Of a stretch of DNA of 64,000 bases, positions 60,343 through 64,000 are shown piece after piece. The DNA comes from Azoarcus sp. Aa7 (lineage in GTDB: Bacteria > Pseudomonadota > Gammaproteobacteria > Burkholderiales > Rhodocyclaceae). Under the pieces are notes generated by a model. The model was not told where the DNA came from and ran no database searches. It worked only from the letters and a program-made list of their open reading frames with translations. Within the stretch, counting starts at the first letter, position 1, and the number at the start of each line of letters is the position of its first letter. A program made the position numbers and the translations under genes. The stretch is from contig NZ_QVLR01000060.1 in NCBI RefSeq assembly GCF_014822185.1, forward strand, positions 62,001 through 126,000. Reading direction: 5' to 3'.

Positions 60343-62190
60343 ATGGGATGGAATCGCAAAGTCCTGCGGGTGAACCTGACTCAGGGCACGTGCAAGGAAG
60401 AACCGCTCAACATGGAGTGGGCCAACGAATACCTCGGCTCGCGCGGCTTGTCGGCCAAGTATCTGGTCTCGGAAATCGACCCCAAGGTCGATCCGCTGTC
60501 GCCCGACAACAAGCTGATCATGGCCACCGGCCCGCTCACCGGCACGATGGCCTCGACCGGGGGGCGCTACACCGTCACTTGCAAGGGGCCGCTCACCGGC
60601 GCGATCGCCTGTTCGAACTCGGGCGGCTTCTTCGGCGCCGAGATGAAGTTCGCCGGATGGGATATGGTCATCTTCGAGGGCAAGTCGCCGAAGCCCGTCT
60701 ACCTCTTCATCGAGAACGACAAGGCCGAGCTGCGCGACGCCTCGCACCTGTGGGGCACGAGCTGCTGGCACACCGAGGAGCAGATCAAGGCCGACCACCA
60801 GGACCCCCTGATCCGCGTGTCGTCGATCGGCAAGGCGGGCGAGAACCTGGTGCTGTTCGCGGTCGTGATCAATGACCTGCACCGCGCGGCCGGGCGCTCC
60901 GGTGTCGGCGCCGTGATGGGTTCGAAGAACCTCAAGGCGGTGGCGATCCGCGGCACCAAGGGCGTGTCGGGGATCAAGGACTTCCCGGCCTTCCTCAAGG
61001 CCACGACCGACGCGAAGAAGGTGCTCGCCGACAACGCGGTGACCGGTCAGGGTCTGCCGAAATTCGGTACCCAGGTGCTGATGAACGTCATCAACGAGAT
61101 CGGCGCACTGCCGACGCGCAACCACCGCGACGTGCAGTTCGAGGATGCCTCCAAGATCTCCGCCGAGGCGATGCACGAGAAGCGTGAATCCGACGGCAAG
61201 AGCCATCTGGTGACGAATGCTGCGTGCTTCGGCTGCACGATCGCCTGCGGGCGTATCTCGCAGATCGACAAGAACCACTTCACGGTCAAGAACAGCCCGC
61301 AGTACTGGGGTGCGTCCGGGGGCCTGGAATACGAAGCCGCCTGGGCGCTCGGTGCCGCCAACGGCGTCGGCGATCTCGAAGCCCTGCAGTACGCCAACCT
61401 GCTGTGCAACGAACAGGGTTTCGACCCGATCACCTTCGGTGCCACCGTCGCTGCGGCGATGGAGCTGTACGAGATGGGTGTCCTGACCAAGGAGCAACTC
61501 GGCCTCGATGCGCCGTTCGGCTCGGCCCAGGCGCTGGCGAAGCTCGCCGAGATGACCGCGGCCGGCGAAGGCTTCGGCAAGGAACTCGGGCAAGGCTCGG
61601 CACGCATGTGTGCCAAGTACGGCCACCCTGAACTGTCGATGAGCGTCAAGAAGCAGGAATTCCCTGCCTACGACTCTCGCGGCATCCAGGGCATGGGCCT
61701 CGCGTACGCGACCTCGAACCGCGGCGCCTGCCACCTGCGCGGCTACACGGTCGCGTCCGAAGTGCTGGGCATCCCGGTCAAGACCGACCCGCTCGTCACC
61801 GATGGCAAGGCGGAACTCGTCAAGGCCTTCCAGGATGCCACCGCGGTGTTCGACGCGGCCGGCATCTGCGTGTTCACGTCCTTCGCGTGGACGCTTGCCG
61901 ACGTGCAGCCGCAGCTGGCGGCGGCCTGTGGCGACGAATGGACGATGGAGAAGCTCAACGCCGTCGGCGAGCGCATCTGGAACCTCGAGCGCCAGTTCAA
62001 CAATGCGGCCGGCTTCACCAGCAAGGACGACAATCTGCCGCCGCGCCTGCTGACCGAACCGGCCAAGACCGGTCCGGCCAAGGGGCTCGTCAACGGCCTC
62101 GACAAGATGTTGCCCGAGTACTACAAGGTGCGCGGCTGGACGCCGGACGGCGTGCCGACGGCGGAAACGCTGGAGCGACTGGGACTCTGA
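60343..62190 (+). CDS. aorB: Tungsten aldehyde:ferredoxin oxidoreductase, catalytic subunit
   Basis: Catalytic subunit of 615 residues oxidising aldehydes to acids (and able to reduce acids in the reverse direction) at a tungsten bis-pyranopterin. The [4Fe-4S] ligands are Cys295, Cys298, Cys302 (CFGCTIACG) and Cys463 (NRGACHLRG). The N-terminal domain has ATGPLTGTMASTGGRYTVTC, and RSGVGAVMGSKNLKAV is a pterin-binding region. Length matches bacterial AOR (about 610). It starts 15 bases after aorA. This enzyme gives a second route for the aldehydes made by the PQQ dehydrogenase and by amino acid catabolism. Confidence 0.95.
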   Translation: MGWNRKVLRVNLTQGTCKEEPLNMEWANEYLGSRGLSAKYLVSEIDPKVDPLSPDNKLIMATGPLTGTMASTGGRYTVTCKGPLTGAIACSNSGGFFGAEMKFAGWDMVIFEGKSPKPVYLFIENDKAELRDASHLWGTSCWHTEEQIKADHQDPLIRVSSIGKAGENLVLFAVVINDLHRAAGRSGVGAVMGSKNLKAVAIRGTKGVSGIKDFPAFLKATTDAKKVLADNAVTGQGLPKFGTQVLMNVINEIGALPTRNHRDVQFEDASKISAEAMHEKRESDGKSHLVTNAACFGCTIACGRISQIDKNHFTVKNSPQYWGASGGLEYEAAWALGAANGVGDLEALQYANLLCNEQGFDPITFGATVAAAMELYEMGVLTKEQLGLDAPFGSAQALAKLAEMTAAGEGFGKELGQGSARMCAKYGHPELSMSVKKQEFPAYDSRGIQGMGLAYATSNRGACHLRGYTVASEVLGIPVKTDPLVTDGKAELVKAFQDATAVFDAAGICVFTSFAWTLADVQPQLAAACGDEWTMEKLNAVGERIWNLERQFNNAAGFTSKDDNLPPRLLTEPAKTGPAKGLVNGLDKMLPEYYKVRGWTPDGVPTAETLERLGL

Positions 62191-62226
62191 CCGCCGTCTG
62201 AAACGCGGCATCCGAGTCTGGTAGTA

Positions 62227-62260
62227 CCCCTTTCCCGGCGATGCACCGCCGGGAAAGGGG
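62227..62260 (+). promoter_or_regulatory. Perfect hairpin between aorB and aorC
   Basis: CCCCTTTCCCGGCG and CGCCGGGAAAGGGG form a perfect 14-bp stem with a 6-base loop. No T run follows. It may protect the aorAB part of the message from 3' decay or slow transcription, keeping AorC below AorA and AorB. Confidence 0.7.
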
Positions 62261-62288
62261 CGTCATCGCCCAATCGAGGACATTTCCT

Positions 62289-63560
62289 ATGAAACACGTG
62301 ATTCTCGGCAACGGTCCCGCCGGCGTTGTCGCGGCCGAAACGCTGCGCCGCGCGGCCCCCGCCGACGAGATCCTGATGGTCGGCAGCGAGGACGCCCCGC
62401 CGTACTCGCGCATGGCCATCCCCTACCTGCTCGAAGAGAACATCGACGAAACGGGCACTTACCTGCGCAAGGCGCCCGACCATTTCCGCAGGCTGAACAT
62501 CGGCGAACTGCGCGCGCGCGCTGTGTCGCTGGATACCGACAAGCGCCGAATCCTGTTCCACGACGGCCACTTCGAGGACTACGACCGCCTGCTGATCGCG
62601 ACCGGCTCGCATCCGGTGCGTCCGCCCATCCCGGGCGTCGACCTGCCCGAAGTGCAGACCTGCTGGACGCTGGACGACGCCCGCGCGATCGCCAGTCTGG
62701 CGAAGCCCGGCTCGCGCGTGCTGCAGCTCGGCGCCGGCTTCATCGGCTGCATCATCATGCAGGCCCTTGCCGCACGCGGCGTGCAGCTCACCGTCGTTGA
62801 GATGGGCGACCGCATGGTGCCACGCATGATGACACCCAAGGCCGGCGGCATGATCAAAAGCTGGGTCGAACACAAGGGCATCCGCGTCGTCACCAACGCC
62901 GGCGTGCAGCGCATCGACCGCAGCAGCGCCGAGGGCGTCGTGGACGTGACCCTGTCGACCGGCGAAGTGTTGCCGTGCGACCTCGTGATCGTCGCCGCAG
63001 GCGTCGCCCCCAACGTCGCCTTCCTCGACTCCACCCCCGTGCATGTCGCCAAGGGCGTTCTGGTCGACGACAAGCTCGAGACCAGCGTCCCCGGCATCTT
63101 TGCCGCCGGCGACGTCGCCGAGGCCCCGGACCTCTTCACCGGAGCTCACCTCGTCGCCGCGATCCAGCCCAACGCCGCCGATCAGGCCCGCGTCGCCGCG
63201 CTCAACATGGCGGGGCACCACACCAAGCTGAATGGCGTGCTCGCGATCAACGTGCTCGACACGCTCGGGCTGATCTCCGCGTCCTTCGGGCAATGGTGGG
63301 GGGAGGCGGGCGAGACCGGCGGCAGCGGCATCGAACACGTCGATGAAAACCGCTATCGCTACCTGAGCCTGCAGTTCAAGGACGACGTGATGATCGGCGC
63401 GACCTCGATCGGCCTCACGCAGCACGTCGGCGCCCTGCGTGGTCTCATCCACGGCCAGGTCAAGCTCGGTGCGTGGAAGGACCGGCTGCTTGCCAACCCG
63501 CTGCAGTTCGTCGAAGCCTACGTCGCGCGCTCGCAACAGCCGATGGCCCTGGCACGCTGA
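62289..63560 (+). CDS. aorC: Aldehyde oxidoreductase FAD subunit (NAD-linked)
   Basis: FAD-dependent pyridine nucleotide-disulfide oxidoreductase-like subunit of 423 residues. The FAD motif is GNGPAGVVAAE at the N-terminus, the NAD motif LQLGAGFIGC is mid-protein, and the second FAD motif GIFAAGDVAEAPD is near residue 275. It lets the enzyme complex reduce NAD+ as well as ferredoxin. GAGGA precedes the ATG at 62289; the longer frame starts inside the hairpin and is rejected. Third gene of the operon, 98 bases after aorB. Confidence 0.92.
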   Translation: MKHVILGNGPAGVVAAETLRRAAPADEILMVGSEDAPPYSRMAIPYLLEENIDETGTYLRKAPDHFRRLNIGELRARAVSLDTDKRRILFHDGHFEDYDRLLIATGSHPVRPPIPGVDLPEVQTCWTLDDARAIASLAKPGSRVLQLGAGFIGCIIMQALAARGVQLTVVEMGDRMVPRMMTPKAGGMIKSWVEHKGIRVVTNAGVQRIDRSSAEGVVDVTLSTGEVLPCDLVIVAAGVAPNVAFLDSTPVHVAKGVLVDDKLETSVPGIFAAGDVAEAPDLFTGAHLVAAIQPNAADQARVAALNMAGHHTKLNGVLAINVLDTLGLISASFGQWWGEAGETGGSGIEHVDENRYRYLSLQFKDDVMIGATSIGLTQHVGALRGLIHGQVKLGAWKDRLLANPLQFVEAYVARSQQPMALAR

Positions 63561-63582
63561 GACCGCCGGAGATGTCCACGCC

Positions 63583-63834
63583 ATGAAGATCGGCTTCAAG
63601 CTGTTCGCATCGCTCACCGACCACCTCCCGTCCGACCGCAAGGGCAACCGCATCGAACTGGAGGTGGGGGAGGGGACGACCATCTCCGACCTGATCGCGC
63701 GCTTTCACGTGCCTGAGCGCAGCGCGCATCTCGTGCTCGTCAATGGCCACTTCATCCCGCCCGCGCAGCGCGCCTCCCGGCCGCTTGCGGACGGCGACGA
63801 ACTGGCCATCTGGCCACCGATCGCCGGCGGCTAG
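63583..63834 (+). CDS. aorD: MoaD/ThiS-like protein of the aor operon
   Basis: Ubiquitin-fold protein of 83 residues ending in Gly-Gly (PPIAGG), the mark of MoaD/ThiS sulfur carriers. GTTISDLIARFHVPERSAHLV is typical of the fold. It is likely to serve tungsten-pterin cofactor synthesis for AorB. It starts 22 bases after aorC. Its stop TAG overlaps the stop of the opposing reading frame in a CTAG palindrome. Confidence 0.88.
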   Translation: MKIGFKLFASLTDHLPSDRKGNRIELEVGEGTTISDLIARFHVPERSAHLVLVNGHFIPPAQRASRPLADGDELAIWPPIAGG

Positions 63835-64000
63835 AGGAAACTCCCGCCCAGGTGTGGCAGCGTCGCAATGCCGGAACGGGCGATGGTCAGGGCGCGCAAC
63901 GCCCTTTCCTGCCACCCGGCGCGCTGATGCAGGAAGCATCGGTACGCGTCGCGCAGCAGCGCGAACTGCAAATGCCATTCGAGTTCGGATTCCGCCAGCC
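63831..64000 (-). CDS. 3' end of an unidentified gene
   Basis: The minus strand is open from the window edge for 55 codons to a TAG at 63833-63831. The peptide includes ESELEWHLQFALLRDAYR and ends HLGGSFL. Composition looks like real protein (helical, few rare residues). No family is recognised from this fragment. It converges on aorD. Confidence 0.45.
   Translation of the reverse strand, partial: LAESELEWHLQFALLRDAYRCFLHQRAGWQERALRALTIARSGIATLPHLGGSFL

Noticed and set aside
59779-62211. Minus-strand open frame of 810 codons
   Set aside because: It is antisense to aorA and aorB, whose cysteine motifs fix the coding strand.

Overview
The window is GC-rich (mostly 65-70 percent) and densely coded. 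Its gene content fits a betaproteobacterium of the Rhodocyclales (Aromatoleum / Azoarcus / Thauera type). The basis is a tungsten aldehyde oxidoreductase operon with the aorABCD order known from Aromatoleum, PQQ alcohol oxidation with ped/exa accessory genes, an aot-argR-aruFG arginine locus and a complete lysine-fermentation operon. The genus is an inference. I saw no rRNA, tRNA, phage, insertion sequence or CRISPR array.

Layout. 1-9.95 kb: 3' end of a GntP permease, two exported oxidoreductases, an MFS-like carrier, a diguanylate cyclase, an HNH protein, a glutathione peroxidase, a methyltransferase, a lipoprotein and a monooxygenase-like protein. 10.1-16.1 kb: a two-component pair, a metallo-beta-lactamase protein and a SoxYZ-like carrier, divergent from a PQQ alcohol dehydrogenase. 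16.4-21.1 kb: exported proteins of unknown role. 21.6-28.0 kb: arginine/ornithine ABC transporter, ArgR-type regulator and two arginine succinyltransferase subunits. 28.0-30.8 kb: small exported protein, CadC/TPR regulator, Lrp regulator. 30.9-37.9 kb: kamA-kdd-kamB-like-kamD-kamE-kal-kce. 38.1-45.7 kb: TsdA-like cytochrome, Kup, TonB receptor, arginase, EamA transporter. 45.7-57.5 kb: degenerate AcoR-like protein, aldehyde dehydrogenase, a seven-gene ABC operon ending in pedA1A2BC-like genes, and an opposing cytochrome c / PedG-XoxJ-like pair. 57.7-64 kb: complete sigma-54 activator and aorABCD.

The most interesting signal is a distributed alcohol/aldehyde oxidation regulon. The alcohol dehydrogenase carries the extra aspartate that marks lanthanide-dependent enzymes. 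Its presumed helpers (SoxYZ/MBL proteins, cytochrome c, PedG/XoxJ-like binding protein, Ped ABC transporter, aldehyde dehydrogenase) lie in three places. Good -24/-12 sigma-54 promoters precede the dehydrogenase, the SoxYZ operon, the aldehyde dehydrogenase, the cytochrome pair and aorABCD. A conserved 36-bp element, two TGYTCC-N5-GGARCA dyads separated by 2 bp, occurs four times: at the dehydrogenase/SoxYZ, aldehyde dehydrogenase and ABC-operon promoters, and once between convergent genes. The regulator next to the aldehyde dehydrogenase has lost the sigma-54 contact loop and the DNA-binding domain; the regulator next to aorA is intact.

A second theme is basic amino acid catabolism: arginine uptake and succinylation, arginase, and conversion of lysine to acetoacetate and crotonyl-CoA.
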